Shown in pieces: positions 44,684 to 54,032 of a stretch of DNA of 64,000 nt. How positions within the stretch are numbered: position 1 is the first letter of the stretch; each line of letters opens with the position of its first letter. The notes under the pieces were generated by a model. It saw only the letters and a program-made list of their open reading frames with translations, was not told where the DNA came from and did no database searches. Source of the stretch: an uncultured Alphaproteobacteria bacterium. GTDB lineage: Bacteria; Pseudomonadota; Alphaproteobacteria; HIMB59; GCA-002718135. The stretch spans positions 31,505 to 95,504 of the forward strand of contig CACKNC010000003.1 in assembly GCA_902601455.1 (NCBI GenBank). Reading direction: 5' to 3'. A program made the translations under genes and the position numbers.

Positions 44684-47600
44684 ATGAATAAAATTAACAA
44701 AATTTTAGCAGCAAACAGAAGTGAGATAGCTATTAGAATTTTTAGAGCTGCAGAAGAGTCTGGTATTAAAACCGCCGCTATTTATTCTAAAGAAGATAGG
44801 TTTGCTCTTCATCGATTTAAAACAGACGAAAGCTATCTTGTTGGTGAGGGCAAAGGACCTATTCAAGCATATCTCGATATTAATTCAATTATTGATATTG
44901 CAAAGAAATCGGGCGTTGATGCTATTCATCCAGGATATGGCTTCTTATCAGAAAATCCTGATTTAGCTGATCAGTGTGAAAAAAATAATATTATATTTAT
45001 TGGGCCTACTAAAGAAATACTTAATAGACTTGGGAACAAGACTTCAGCAAAAGAAGTTGCAGATGAGGCCGGAGTTAACACCATTCCTTCAGTAAAAGTA
45101 AATGAAGAAAATAAGAAAACTATTCACGATGATGTAAATAAAATTGGTTACCCTGTTATTGTAAAAGCGAGCTGGGGTGGAGGAGGAAGAGGAATGAGAG
45201 TTGTTCGTTCTCCTGATGAGTTATCGGAACAAATAGAACTTGCACAGAGTGAGTCTAAAAAAGCATTTGGTAAAGATGAAGTTTTTATTGAAAAATTTCT
45301 AGAAGATGCGGCACACATTGAGGTTCAAATATTAGGTGATAAATACGGCAATATCATTCACTTGTTTGAAAGAGATTGTTCTCTTCAAAGACGTCACCAA
45401 AAAATTATTGAAAGAGCGCCCGCACATTTTTTAGAAGAAACTTCCAGAGAAAGTATCTGTGGGTCAGCAGTTAAAATTGCAAAGCATGTAAATTATTGTG
45501 GGGCTGGAACTGTTGAATTTTTGTATGATAAAAAAAGCAATCAACATTATTTTATTGAAGTAAATCCAAGAATTCAAGTAGAGCATACTGTAACAGAGGA
45601 AGTAACAGGTATTGATATTGTTAAAGCGCAAATAAGAATTGCTGAAGGTGCAAAAATTGGTGAGGATCCAGCTTTGCCAAATCAAGAGAACATTAAGTTA
45701 GATGGTTATGCGATTCAGTGCCGTGTCACTACAGAAGATCCGCTAAATAATTTTATGCCTGATTACGGTAAGATAATGACTTACCGATCTGCTTCTGGTT
45801 TTGGCGTAAGATTAGATGGTGCAACGGCAGCTTCAGGATCAATCATTACACCTTATTATGATTCTTTACTTGTAAAAGTGACAACTTGGGCACAATCAAC
45901 CGATGACTGTATTAGAAGAATGGATAGAGCTCTTCGTGAGTTTCGAATAAGGGGTGTTAAAACAAACCTTGTTTTTCTTGAATCACTTATAAATAATGAT
46001 GATTTTAAGTCTGGTAAATACAATACAAATTTTGTTGATACTAATAAGAATCTATACAATTTTAAACCTAAAAAAGACCGTGCATCAAAAATTATTTCTT
46101 ATTTAGGTGATATTGTTGTCAACGGACATCCGGACATAAAAGGAAGAACAAAAGATTTTAATTTAATTAATGCAGTTATTCCTTCTTTTGAAAAAAATAA
46201 TAGTGCAACCAATTATGTAGAAGAATTAAAAAAATATGGGCCTGAAAAATTTAGTAAAAAAATAAGAGAAAAAAATTATACTTTGATTACAGACACAACC
46301 ATGCGTGATGCTCACCAGTCACTACTTGCAACAAGAATGAGGACTGATGATCTTGTGAATATCGCGGAATTTTATAGTAACAATCTATCCGGTTTGTTCT
46401 CTATTGAGTGTTGGGGTGGTGCAACTTTTGATACCTCGATGAGATTTCTGAAAGAAGATCCATGGGATAGATTAGCAAAAATAAATCATAAAGCACCAAA
46501 CATTTTAAAACAAATGCTTTTGCGAGGATCTAATGCTGTTGGGTATAAAAATTATCCTGACAATGTTGTAAGGTTTTTTGTGAAAGAAGCTGCACAAGCA
46601 GGTATTGATGTATTTAGAGTTTTTGATTCATTGAACTTAATTGATAATATGAAAGTTTCAATTGAGGAAGTTCGATTACAAAATAAAATTTGTGAAGGAA
46701 CAATTTGTTATACTAATGATGTAACTAATCCTAAAGAAAATAAATATACGTTAAAATATTATATTGAACTCGCTAAAGAATTAGAAAAAGCAGGATCTCA
46801 TATCATTGCCATTAAAGATATGGCGGGTTTATGTAAGCCATCAGCTATTAAACTTTTAATAAAAGAATTAAGAAATGAAATTTCTCTGCCTATTCATTAT
46901 CATACACATGACACGTCGGGCACTTCATCGGCCACTGTCCTGACGGCAATTGAAGAAGGTATAGACATTGTTGATTTAGCAATGGACTCGATGAGTGGTT
47001 TAACCTCTCAGCCTGCGCTAGGTTCTGTTGTTTCAATAATGAAGCAAAACTATGAGGATCCAAGACTCGATGAAGCTAGTATAAGAGAAGCATCTTTATA
47101 CTGGGAACAGGTTAGATATAATTATAAAGCGTTTGAGACTGATTTTAAAGGTGGAAGCTCAGACGTGTATTTACATCAAATGCCAGGAGGACAATTTACA
47201 AACTTAAAAGAACAAGCTCGATCATTAGGTATCACAACAGATAAATGGGGTCTTGTTGCCAATATGTATGCTGAAGTAAATAAAATGTTTGGAGATATAA
47301 TCAAGGTTACACCTTCCTCAAAAGTTGTAGGTGATATGGCACTTTATATGATTACAAATGATCTTAGCCCAGATGATGTTTTAGATCCAAATAAAGAAAT
47401 TTCTTTTCCTTCATCAGTTGTGGAGTTTTTTAAAGGAGAAATCGGGATACCTATGGGTGGTTTTCCAGATAAATTGCAAAAAAAAATATTAGGAAATAAG
47501 AAACCGCTGAGTAAAAGAGCAGGATCTTTTCTAAAAAGTGTTAACTTGGATAAGGAAAAAGAGAATTTAGAAACAAAATATGAAGATAAAATATCCAATC

Positions 47601-48124
47601 AACAACTAGCATCTTATTTAATGTACCCAAAAGTATTTGAGGACTTTATAAACCATCGTCAAACTTATGGCGATACCTCTATTTTATCAACCGAGTTATT
47701 TTTTTATGGCCCAATTCCAGATAAAGAATATTCACTTCCAATAGACAGGGGAAAAAATCTTATAGTTCGTTATTTAGCAAAAGGTAAGCCTAACGCTAAT
47801 GGTTCAAGCTCTGTATTTTTTGAACTCAATGGTCAGCCAAGAACTATTGAGGTTGTAAACAAAGAATTTTCAAAAAACGTTGCCAAAAAAATTAAATCAG
47901 AGGAAGGAAACATAAGTCATCTCGGTTCACCTCTTCCTGGTCAGGTTGCAAAAATATTTGTCAAAGAGGGTGATAAAGTAATTAAAGGAGATAGAGTTTT
48001 GGTTATTGAGGCTATGAAAATGGAAACAACAATTAATGTAGAAAAAAGCGGCACTATAAAAAAAATCTATATTAGTTCTGGTGAAAATGTTGAGACAAAA
48101 GATTTATTAATTGAGATAGACTAA
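44684..48124 (+). CDS. pyc: Pyruvate carboxylase (single-chain)
   Basis: This 1146-residue biotin enzyme makes oxaloacetate from pyruvate. The biotin carboxylase domain occupies ~1-450 (INKILAANRSEIAIRIFRAA, the glycine loop SWGGGGRGMRVV, VEVNPRIQVEHTVTEEVTG). The carboxyltransferase barrel occupies ~530-810 (TDTTMRDAHQSLLATRMRT, GATFDTSMRFLKEDPW, KDMAGLCKP and HYHTHDTSG metal site). The PC allosteric/tetramerisation region follows, and the C-terminal biotinyl domain has EAMKMETTI with the biotinylated Lys. All domains are intact. It stands alone, preceded by a structured leader and tiny ORF. It has an anaplerotic role. Confidence 0.97.
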   Translation: MNKINKILAANRSEIAIRIFRAAEESGIKTAAIYSKEDRFALHRFKTDESYLVGEGKGPIQAYLDINSIIDIAKKSGVDAIHPGYGFLSENPDLADQCEKNNIIFIGPTKEILNRLGNKTSAKEVADEAGVNTIPSVKVNEENKKTIHDDVNKIGYPVIVKASWGGGGRGMRVVRSPDELSEQIELAQSESKKAFGKDEVFIEKFLEDAAHIEVQILGDKYGNIIHLFERDCSLQRRHQKIIERAPAHFLEETSRESICGSAVKIAKHVNYCGAGTVEFLYDKKSNQHYFIEVNPRIQVEHTVTEEVTGIDIVKAQIRIAEGAKIGEDPALPNQENIKLDGYAIQCRVTTEDPLNNFMPDYGKIMTYRSASGFGVRLDGATAASGSIITPYYDSLLVKVTTWAQSTDDCIRRMDRALREFRIRGVKTNLVFLESLINNDDFKSGKYNTNFVDTNKNLYNFKPKKDRASKIISYLGDIVVNGHPDIKGRTKDFNLINAVIPSFEKNNSATNYVEELKKYGPEKFSKKIREKNYTLITDTTMRDAHQSLLATRMRTDDLVNIAEFYSNNLSGLFSIECWGGATFDTSMRFLKEDPWDRLAKINHKAPNILKQMLLRGSNAVGYKNYPDNVVRFFVKEAAQAGIDVFRVFDSLNLIDNMKVSIEEVRLQNKICEGTICYTNDVTNPKENKYTLKYYIELAKELEKAGSHIIAIKDMAGLCKPSAIKLLIKELRNEISLPIHYHTHDTSGTSSATVLTAIEEGIDIVDLAMDSMSGLTSQPALGSVVSIMKQNYEDPRLDEASIREASLYWEQVRYNYKAFETDFKGGSSDVYLHQMPGGQFTNLKEQARSLGITTDKWGLVANMYAEVNKMFGDIIKVTPSSKVVGDMALYMITNDLSPDDVLDPNKEISFPSSVVEFFKGEIGIPMGGFPDKLQKKILGNKKPLSKRAGSFLKSVNLDKEKENLETKYEDKISNQQLASYLMYPKVFEDFINHRQTYGDTSILSTELFFYGPIPDKEYSLPIDRGKNLIVRYLAKGKPNANGSSSVFFELNGQPRTIEVVNKEFSKNVAKKIKSEEGNISHLGSPLPGQVAKIFVKEGDKVIKGDRVLVIEAMKMETTINVEKSGTIKKIYISSGENVETKDLLIEID

Positions 48125-48126
48125 AT

Positions 48127-48648
48127 TTAATTTAGTAAATTAAATTCCTTATAGCAATGCTTCAGTTGAGTCCTTGAGTTTAAAAGATTTGCTTTATCAT
48201 TTCTAAACTCAAAATACTCAACTCTTTTATTTACTACTTCTTGGTTAAAAAATAAAAACAACCTACATTTTTCACCATCATATCTTAGGGTGAATACGGA
48301 ACCGTCTATTCTTGAGAGATTGGCTTCACCTAATAGGTTAATAATAAATTCTTCAGTTTTGCCAATAAAATTAATATCTGCTAATTTCTGTTGATTTTTG
48401 ATTATATTTTTTTCTATTTCTTTTTTTTCCTCTAAAATTTCAATTTCTTCTTCTATTTCTATTTCTTCAATTATTTTATTAATTTTCTCTTCTTCTTTAT
48501 TTTCTTTTTTTGGAATAGCTTCTTTGACTTGATCTGTGATTGTATTAGTTACTTTAATTACCTCTTTAGTAACTTCAACTGTAGAACATCCCCAAACTAA
48601 TAGCGATAATGTAATAAATAAAAATATCCGCATTGCTCTTATGATCAA
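48127..48648 (-). CDS. Putative lipoprotein with charged coiled coil
   Basis: This 173-residue protein has a lipoprotein signal (MRIFLFITLSLLVWGC, Cys21 counted from the first Met). A Glu/Lys/Ile-rich coiled-coil stretch (about residues 47-90) follows. The C-terminal ~80 residues read IGKTEEFIINLLGEANLSRIDGSVFTLRYDGEKCRLFLFF, a pattern (LLG-x-x-x-x-R-x-DG...RY...C-x-L-x-x-x-F) I associate with small alphaproteobacterial envelope lipoproteins of unknown function. A second ATG (MRIFL) is a plausible start. It is convergent with pyc (two bases apart) and divergent from upp. Confidence 0.65.
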   Translation of the reverse strand: MIIRAMRIFLFITLSLLVWGCSTVEVTKEVIKVTNTITDQVKEAIPKKENKEEEKINKIIEEIEIEEEIEILEEKKEIEKNIIKNQQKLADINFIGKTEEFIINLLGEANLSRIDGSVFTLRYDGEKCRLFLFFNQEVVNKRVEYFEFRNDKANLLNSRTQLKHCYKEFNLLN

Positions 48649-48669
48649 TTGTATATATGTAATATATTT

Positions 48670-49290
48670 ATGATTACATCAATTAAATCACCTTTTTTAG
48701 AATATAAGATGACAATTCTGAGAAATAAAAAAACTACTAATTCTTTATTTCGTCAAACAATGAATGAAGCAAGTTATTTAATAGCGGCAGAAGTATTAAA
48801 ATATTTAAAATATAAAAAAGTTACTGTTCAAACACCACTTACGAAAACAACTGGGAAAATTCTCGCTCAACAAGTTATTCTTGTACCAATTCTAAGGGCT
48901 GGACTTGGATTATTAGAAGGTTTTGTAAAGTTTCTGCCTGACTCAGAAAAAGGGCATATTGGACTATATCGCGACGAGCAAACATATGAGCCTGTAGAAT
49001 ATTTATTTAAACTTCCAAAAACAAAAAATAAAAAGGTTCTTGTTCTTGATCCAATGCTTGCAACAGGAAATTCATCAATAGCTGCAATAAACTTAATTAA
49101 AAATAAGGGTGTTAATATCAAAGATGTGTCACTTATTTCTTTACTAGCTGCTCCTGAAGGCATTAAAAATGTTCAAAAAAGCCACCGTTCTCTTCATATC
49201 TTTACTTGCCAGATAGATGCAAAACTAGACAAAAATAAGTTCATTGTCCCTGGGCTTGGTGATGCAGGTGATAGATATATGGGCACTTAG
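48670..49290 (+). CDS. upp: Uracil phosphoribosyltransferase
   Basis: This ~206-residue enzyme makes UMP from uracil and PRPP (pyrimidine salvage). The ATG at 48670 (MITSIKSPFLEYKMTILRNK) is preferred over a TTG at 48649. Key motifs are VPILRAGLGLLEGF, GLYRDEQTYEPVEYLFKLP, the PRPP loop VLVLDPMLATGNSSIAAI and the uracil-binding VPGLGDAGDRYMGT C-terminus. Located directly before a nucleoside-type ABC transporter operon, it may use bases derived from imported nucleosides. Confidence 0.95.
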   Translation: MITSIKSPFLEYKMTILRNKKTTNSLFRQTMNEASYLIAAEVLKYLKYKKVTVQTPLTKTTGKILAQQVILVPILRAGLGLLEGFVKFLPDSEKGHIGLYRDEQTYEPVEYLFKLPKTKNKKVLVLDPMLATGNSSIAAINLIKNKGVNIKDVSLISLLAAPEGIKNVQKSHRSLHIFTCQIDAKLDKNKFIVPGLGDAGDRYMGT

Positions 49291-49398
49291 ATCATTTATC
49301 CACGATATAAAATATTAATTTAATTTAGTAATTTTTTTTTGAGATAAAGATGATATCTAATAATTATATTTTACGGAAATAATGAGGAGATATTCACT

Positions 49399-50376
49399 AT
49401 GAAAAAAATTTTAAATATTTTTGTTGTTTCTTTCGCACTTGTATTTTCATCAAATCTTTTTGCTAATAAAATTGGTGTAATTTACGATTCTGGAGGAAAA
49501 TTTGACAAATCTTTTAACGAATTAGCATTTAGAACTGCTGAAAGAGTAAAAAATGAATTGGGCTGGGATATGGTTGAGTTCGAAGCCGCTAACAATACTC
49601 AAATTGAACAAGGTATGAGAAAAGTTGCTGATAGAGGTGCTACACTTATTGTTGCAATGGGATTTGCTCAGGCAGATGCAGTTGCTGCAGTTGCCCCACA
49701 ATATCCTGATGTAAACTTTGTTGCAGTTGATGTGTGTTGGTTAGATGATCCAGCAGCAAATATTTATCAAGCATGTTATAAGGAGCATGAAGGATCTTTT
49801 CTTGTTGGTATGATCGCTGCCATGGCTTCTGAAAGTGGAACAATTGGATTTGTTGGAGGAATGGATATTCCTTTAATTAGAAAATTCCAAGGTGGTTACG
49901 AGCAAGGAGCACAATATGTTAATCCTGATATAACAGTTATAGCTAATATGACTGGAACAACTCCTGAAGCATGGAATAACCCAACTAAAGGGGCTGAGTT
50001 AACAAAAGCTCAAATTGATGGTGGTGCTGATGTTGTTTATCAAGCCGCTGGTGGAACTGGAATTGGTGTTCTTCAGGCTGCTGCAGATGCAGGCATTATG
50101 GGTATTGGTGTTGATACAAACCAAAACTGGATGCATCCAGGCAATATGTTAACTTCAATGCTAAAGCGTTTAGATTTAACAATCTTTGAACAAGCCGAAA
50201 AAACAGCTGCTGGTACTTTTGAGTCAGCTATAGTTGTTCTAGGTCTTGCAGAAGGCGGTGTAGGTTATGCTACTGATGATGGTATGGTAACTGACGAAAT
50301 GGCCGCTGCTGTTGAGGCTGCTGCTGCAGAAATTGCAAGTGGAGCAATGGCTGTTGCAGACTGGTCACAAGAGTAA
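49399..50376 (+). CDS. BMP-family (nucleoside) ABC transporter substrate-binding protein
   Basis: This 325-residue periplasmic protein has a signal peptide ending LFA|NKIG. No lipobox Cys is present, so it should be a soluble Gram-negative form of the Bmp/PnrA family. Motifs: IGVIYDSGGKFDKSFNELAF, QIEQGMRKVADRGATLIVAMGF, GTIGFVGGMDIPLIRKFQGGYEQGA, VYQAAGGTGIGVLQAA, GVDTNQNWMHPG. The family binds purine nucleosides and related ligands. A strong ribosome site (GAGGAG) precedes it. It heads a four-gene transporter operon. Confidence 0.94.
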   Translation: MKKILNIFVVSFALVFSSNLFANKIGVIYDSGGKFDKSFNELAFRTAERVKNELGWDMVEFEAANNTQIEQGMRKVADRGATLIVAMGFAQADAVAAVAPQYPDVNFVAVDVCWLDDPAANIYQACYKEHEGSFLVGMIAAMASESGTIGFVGGMDIPLIRKFQGGYEQGAQYVNPDITVIANMTGTTPEAWNNPTKGAELTKAQIDGGADVVYQAAGGTGIGVLQAAADAGIMGIGVDTNQNWMHPGNMLTSMLKRLDLTIFEQAEKTAAGTFESAIVVLGLAEGGVGYATDDGMVTDEMAAAVEAAAAEIASGAMAVADWSQE

Positions 50377-50390
50377 AAATAAATATATTT

Positions 50391-50432
50391 GGTGAGACCA
50401 AACTTTAAAACATAGTTTTATATGGTCTCACC
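50391..50432 (+). promoter_or_regulatory. Intercistronic hairpin covering the start codon of the ABC ATPase gene
   Basis: GGTGAGACCA (50391-50400) pairs perfectly with TGGTCTCACC (50423-50432), with an inner AAACT/AGTTT pair (50400-50404/50414-50418, sharing the base at 50400). The ATG at 50422-50424 lies at the inner edge of the right arm, and I see no Shine-Dalgarno before it. It could lower translation of the ATPase relative to the abundant binding protein and protect the upstream mRNA. Confidence 0.6.
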
Positions 50433-51942
50433 TATCTTACAACTTCATAATATCAATAAATCTTTTGGCCATGTTCAGGCTAATAAAAATATTAATCTGA
50501 CAATTAATAAAGGAACTATTCACGGTATCATTGGTGAAAATGGAGCGGGAAAATCTACCTTAATGAGCATTGTTTATGGTCTCTATCAAGCAGACTCAGG
50601 AACAATTAAAGTAAACGAAAAAGAAATTAAACTTAAATCACCCAAAGACTCAATAGAACATGGCATTGGTATGGTGCATCAGCATTTTATGCTTGTAGAG
50701 AATTTTACAGTTCTAGAAAATATAGTTCTTGGTTTTGAGGGTGAAGTAATTTTTGGTAAAAAGTTAGAAAAAGCAAAAACAGATCTGAATAATCTTTGTA
50801 AAACATATAGTTTAAATGTTGATCTTAATTCTATTATTTCTGATTTATCTGTAGGGTTCCGTCAAAGAGTTGAAATTTTAAAATCACTATACCGTGGTGC
50901 GGAAGTATTTATTCTAGATGAGCCTACAGGTGTTTTAACGCCACAAGAAGTTGATGAATTATTTAAAATTCTTCGTTCACTGAAAGAAGAAGGAAAAACT
51001 ATCGTATTAATTACTCACAAATTAAACGAAATAATGGATTTAACTAGTGAAGTTTCAGTTATGCGCCAAGGTGAGGTAGTGGGACATACTAAGACTGATC
51101 ATACAAATAGAGAAAAGCTTGCAGAAATGATGGTTGGAAGAAGTGTCCTTTTAAGAATTAATAAATCAAAAACACAAAGAGGCGATGTTGCTTTTAAGGT
51201 TGAAAATTTAACAGTTAAAGACGATCTTGATGTTACAAGAGTAAAGAATGTAAGTCTAGAAATACACGCAGGAGAAATTTTAGGTTTAGCTGGTGTTACA
51301 GGTAATGGTCAAACTGAGTTACTTGAAGCTTTGTCAGGTATAAGAAAAGTTGAGTCAGGTGAAATTTTTTTAAATGGAAAAAAAATCTCTGATAGCGTAG
51401 AACATCTTAATCCCAGAGAATTGAAAGAAAAAGGCCTAGCTCATATTCCTGAGGACCGTCAAAGAATGGGACTGGTTAATGATTTTAAAGCATATGAAAA
51501 TTTAATTTTTGGTTATCATGATCAAGAACCTTATTCAAAATCCTCAATAATGAAAGAGCATAAAATTTTAGATTATTCAAAAAAGTTAATGGAAGAATAT
51601 GACGTAAGACCAAGATCGCCACATTTAATGACCTCTAATTTTTCTGGAGGTAATCAACAAAAACTTATTTTAAGTAGAGAGTTGAATGAAAGTCCTAAAA
51701 TATTACTTGTCGGTCAACCAACTAGAGGCGTTGATATTGGTGCAATCGAATTTATTCACCAACGACTAATTGATATGCGTGATAAAGGTGCGGCAATATT
51801 ATTAGTATCTGTTGAGCTAGAAGAAGTATTATCTTTGTCTGATAGAATTGTAGTAATGTTTGATGGCAAAATTGTTGGGGAAAGAATTAACAAAGATGTA
51901 TCAGACCGTGAACTTGGTTTGTTGATGGCAGGAGTAGCTTAA
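50422..51942 (+). CDS. Nucleoside ABC transporter, double ATP-binding subunit
   Basis: This 506-residue protein has two ABC domains. The first has Walker A GIIGENGAGKSTLMSIVYG, signature LSVGFRQRVEIL and Walker B VFILDEPT. The second has a degenerate Walker A (GVTGNGQTELLEALSG) but a good signature NFSGGNQQKLIL and LLVGQPTRGVDIG. Such asymmetric double ATPases (RbsA/YufO type) power sugar and nucleoside importers. It follows the binding-protein gene after 45 bases carrying a hairpin that includes the ATG. Its stop overlaps the first permease start by one base. Confidence 0.95.
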   Translation: MVSPILQLHNINKSFGHVQANKNINLTINKGTIHGIIGENGAGKSTLMSIVYGLYQADSGTIKVNEKEIKLKSPKDSIEHGIGMVHQHFMLVENFTVLENIVLGFEGEVIFGKKLEKAKTDLNNLCKTYSLNVDLNSIISDLSVGFRQRVEILKSLYRGAEVFILDEPTGVLTPQEVDELFKILRSLKEEGKTIVLITHKLNEIMDLTSEVSVMRQGEVVGHTKTDHTNREKLAEMMVGRSVLLRINKSKTQRGDVAFKVENLTVKDDLDVTRVKNVSLEIHAGEILGLAGVTGNGQTELLEALSGIRKVESGEIFLNGKKISDSVEHLNPRELKEKGLAHIPEDRQRMGLVNDFKAYENLIFGYHDQEPYSKSSIMKEHKILDYSKKLMEEYDVRPRSPHLMTSNFSGGNQQKLILSRELNESPKILLVGQPTRGVDIGAIEFIHQRLIDMRDKGAAILLVSVELEEVLSLSDRIVVMFDGKIVGERINKDVSDRELGLLMAGVA

Positions 51943-53060
51943 TGAGTACTACAGTAGATAAGTCTAAAGTTCCTTGGTGGGTTTCGAACTTAATAGTTCC
52001 ATTGGTGAATTTGACTCTAGCACTTCTGGTTTCTGCTTTATTTATTTTTATTGCGGGTGAAAATCCCTATCAGGCTATTAAATTAATTATTTATGGATCT
52101 TTTGGATACATAGAGGGGTTTGCCTACACCCTTTATTACACTACGAATTTTATTTTCACTGGTTTAGCTTTTGCGGTTGCATTCCATTGTCGTCTTTTCA
52201 ACATTGGCGGAGAGGGACAAGCCTATATTGGAGGTTTGGGAGTTTTTCTTGTTGCAATAAATGTTAGTTTCTTACCAGTACCAATTGTCTGGATCCTTTC
52301 AATTGCAGGGGCTTTTATTTTTGGTGCTGCTTGGGCATTTATTCCTGCTTATCTTCAAGCAAAAAGGGGTAGTCATGTTGTTATTACAACCATCATGTTT
52401 AATTTTATTGCATCTTCATTAATGGTTTATTTATTGGTTGATGTTATTCGTGACATGAAACAAATGGGACCTCATACAGTTGCATTACCTGAAGAAATGT
52501 GGCTTCCAAGCTTTAAAGATTTTGCTGCATTGTTTGGCATTAATATTAGATACTCCCCACTCAACGCATCATTTTTGCTAGCAATCGCAGCATCTTTCTT
52601 TGTTTGGTATCTTGTTTGGAAAACTAAATGGGGATATGAAATGCGGGCAGTTGGTCACAATACTCAAGCAGCTATATATGCAGGTATTTCTCCTTATAAA
52701 AATATTATTATAGCTATGTTAATCTCCGGAGGTTTGGCAGGGTTACTAAGTATCAATGAAGTACTTGGCGTGCATCATAAAATAGTTTCAGGATTTCCCG
52801 CAGGATATGGTTTCACTGGAATCGCAGTTGCTTTGATGGGAAGAAATCACCCCATAGGAATATTTCCCGCAGCATTTTTATTTGGAATTTTATATCAAGG
52901 TGGATCAGAGGTTACTTTTGATATGCCAAATATAACACGTTATATGTTTGTTGCTGTTCAAGGTGTTATAATTTTATTTAGTGGTGCTCTTGAGAACTTG
53001 TTTAGACCTCAAATTGAAAGTTGGTTTGTAAACAAACTTAACAAACAGGTTGAGGCTTAA
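51942..53060 (+). CDS. Nucleoside ABC transporter permease 1
   Basis: This 372-residue inner-membrane permease has about nine or ten hydrophobic segments. Motifs shared with the YufP/NupB type are FNIGGEGQAYIGGLGVF near residue 85-100, RGSHVVITTIMFNFIASSLMVYLLV, and the coupling region WGYEMRAVGHNTQAAIYAGISPYKNIIIAMLISGGLAG. It forms a heterodimeric channel with the next permease. The last base of the ATPase stop is the first of its ATG, and its stop overlaps the following start in the same way. Confidence 0.94.
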   Translation: MSTTVDKSKVPWWVSNLIVPLVNLTLALLVSALFIFIAGENPYQAIKLIIYGSFGYIEGFAYTLYYTTNFIFTGLAFAVAFHCRLFNIGGEGQAYIGGLGVFLVAINVSFLPVPIVWILSIAGAFIFGAAWAFIPAYLQAKRGSHVVITTIMFNFIASSLMVYLLVDVIRDMKQMGPHTVALPEEMWLPSFKDFAALFGINIRYSPLNASFLLAIAASFFVWYLVWKTKWGYEMRAVGHNTQAAIYAGISPYKNIIIAMLISGGLAGLLSINEVLGVHHKIVSGFPAGYGFTGIAVALMGRNHPIGIFPAAFLFGILYQGGSEVTFDMPNITRYMFVAVQGVIILFSGALENLFRPQIESWFVNKLNKQVEA

Positions 53061-54031
53061 TGGAATTTTTATCAGATATAGCCTCCTTAACAAACTCTAC
53101 GCTGAGAATTTCAACACCATTAGTTTTTGCTGCAATGGCTGGTATATTTGCTGAGCGATCCGGAGTTATTGATTTTAGTTTAGAAGGTAAAATGCTAATG
53201 GCTGCTTTTGTGGCTGCAGTTGGCTCCTATTTTTTTGGCAATCCATGGGTTGGACTGTTAATGGCTATTGTTGTTTGTGTAAGTTTATCAATGTTACATG
53301 GTTTTGCATCTGTAACTCACAAAGGTGATCAAGTTGTATCTTGCGTTGCTATTAATATTTTAATAATTGGTTTAACAACAGCTTTGGCAGCAGCCTGGTT
53401 TGGGCAAGCAGGTTTGACACCAACTCTCACTGACGACCAACGTTTTTTAGAAATTACTCTTCCTTTCACTGATGCTTTAAGAGAAATTCCAATAATTGGT
53501 TTAATATACAGCGATATATTAAGTGGACATTACATCTTTGTTTATTTAGCTTATCTGTCGGTTCCAATCGTTTATTGGATCGTATTTAAAACTAGTTTTG
53601 GTCTGCGCGTAAGAGCAGTGGGTGAAAATCCAAGCGCAGTTGATACAGCAGGAATAAATGTCTTTGCAATGCGATACAAAGCGCTTGCAATTAATGGAGT
53701 ATTAATAGCTTTTGCAGGTGCACATTTATCAACCGCAGTTAATGCTAATTTTTTTCGCGAGATGTCAGCAGGAAGAGGATACTTAGCTCTTGCCGCAATG
53801 ATCTTTGGAAAATGGCATCCCAAGACTGCATTGATAGCATGTTTACTTTTTGGATTTACTGATGCACTTCAAATTAGATTACAGGGCGTTGAACTTCCTA
53901 CTATTGGTACAATTCCTGTACAACTAATTCAAGCCGTACCTTATATTTTAACAGTTGTATTGTTGGCGGGTTTTGTTGGCAAAGCAATTGCTCCTCGAGC
54001 TATCGGTCAACCATATATCAAGGAAAGATAA
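53060..54031 (+). CDS. Nucleoside ABC transporter permease 2
   Basis: This 323-residue permease has eight or nine hydrophobic segments. FAAMAGIFAERSGVIDFSLEGKMLMAAFVAAVGSY is the typical N-terminal signature (family: ER-x-G-v-x-N-l-x-x-E-G-x-M, here D for N). The coupling region is FGLRVRAVGENPSAVDTAGINVFAMRYKALAINGVLIAFAGAHLS. It completes the BMP-type importer (binding protein, ATPase, two permeases), like NupABC/BmpDEFG systems. Its 3' end stops two bases before the convergent MBL-fold gene. Confidence 0.94.
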   Translation: MEFLSDIASLTNSTLRISTPLVFAAMAGIFAERSGVIDFSLEGKMLMAAFVAAVGSYFFGNPWVGLLMAIVVCVSLSMLHGFASVTHKGDQVVSCVAINILIIGLTTALAAAWFGQAGLTPTLTDDQRFLEITLPFTDALREIPIIGLIYSDILSGHYIFVYLAYLSVPIVYWIVFKTSFGLRVRAVGENPSAVDTAGINVFAMRYKALAINGVLIAFAGAHLSTAVNANFFREMSAGRGYLALAAMIFGKWHPKTALIACLLFGFTDALQIRLQGVELPTIGTIPVQLIQAVPYILTVVLLAGFVGKAIAPRAIGQPYIKER

Positions 54032-54032
54032 T

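Noticed and set aside
49296..49304. TTATCCACG, a near-DnaA box upstream of the BMP binding-protein gene
   Set aside because: Single, imperfect and isolated; one nine-base near-match is expected by chance in sequence of this size.
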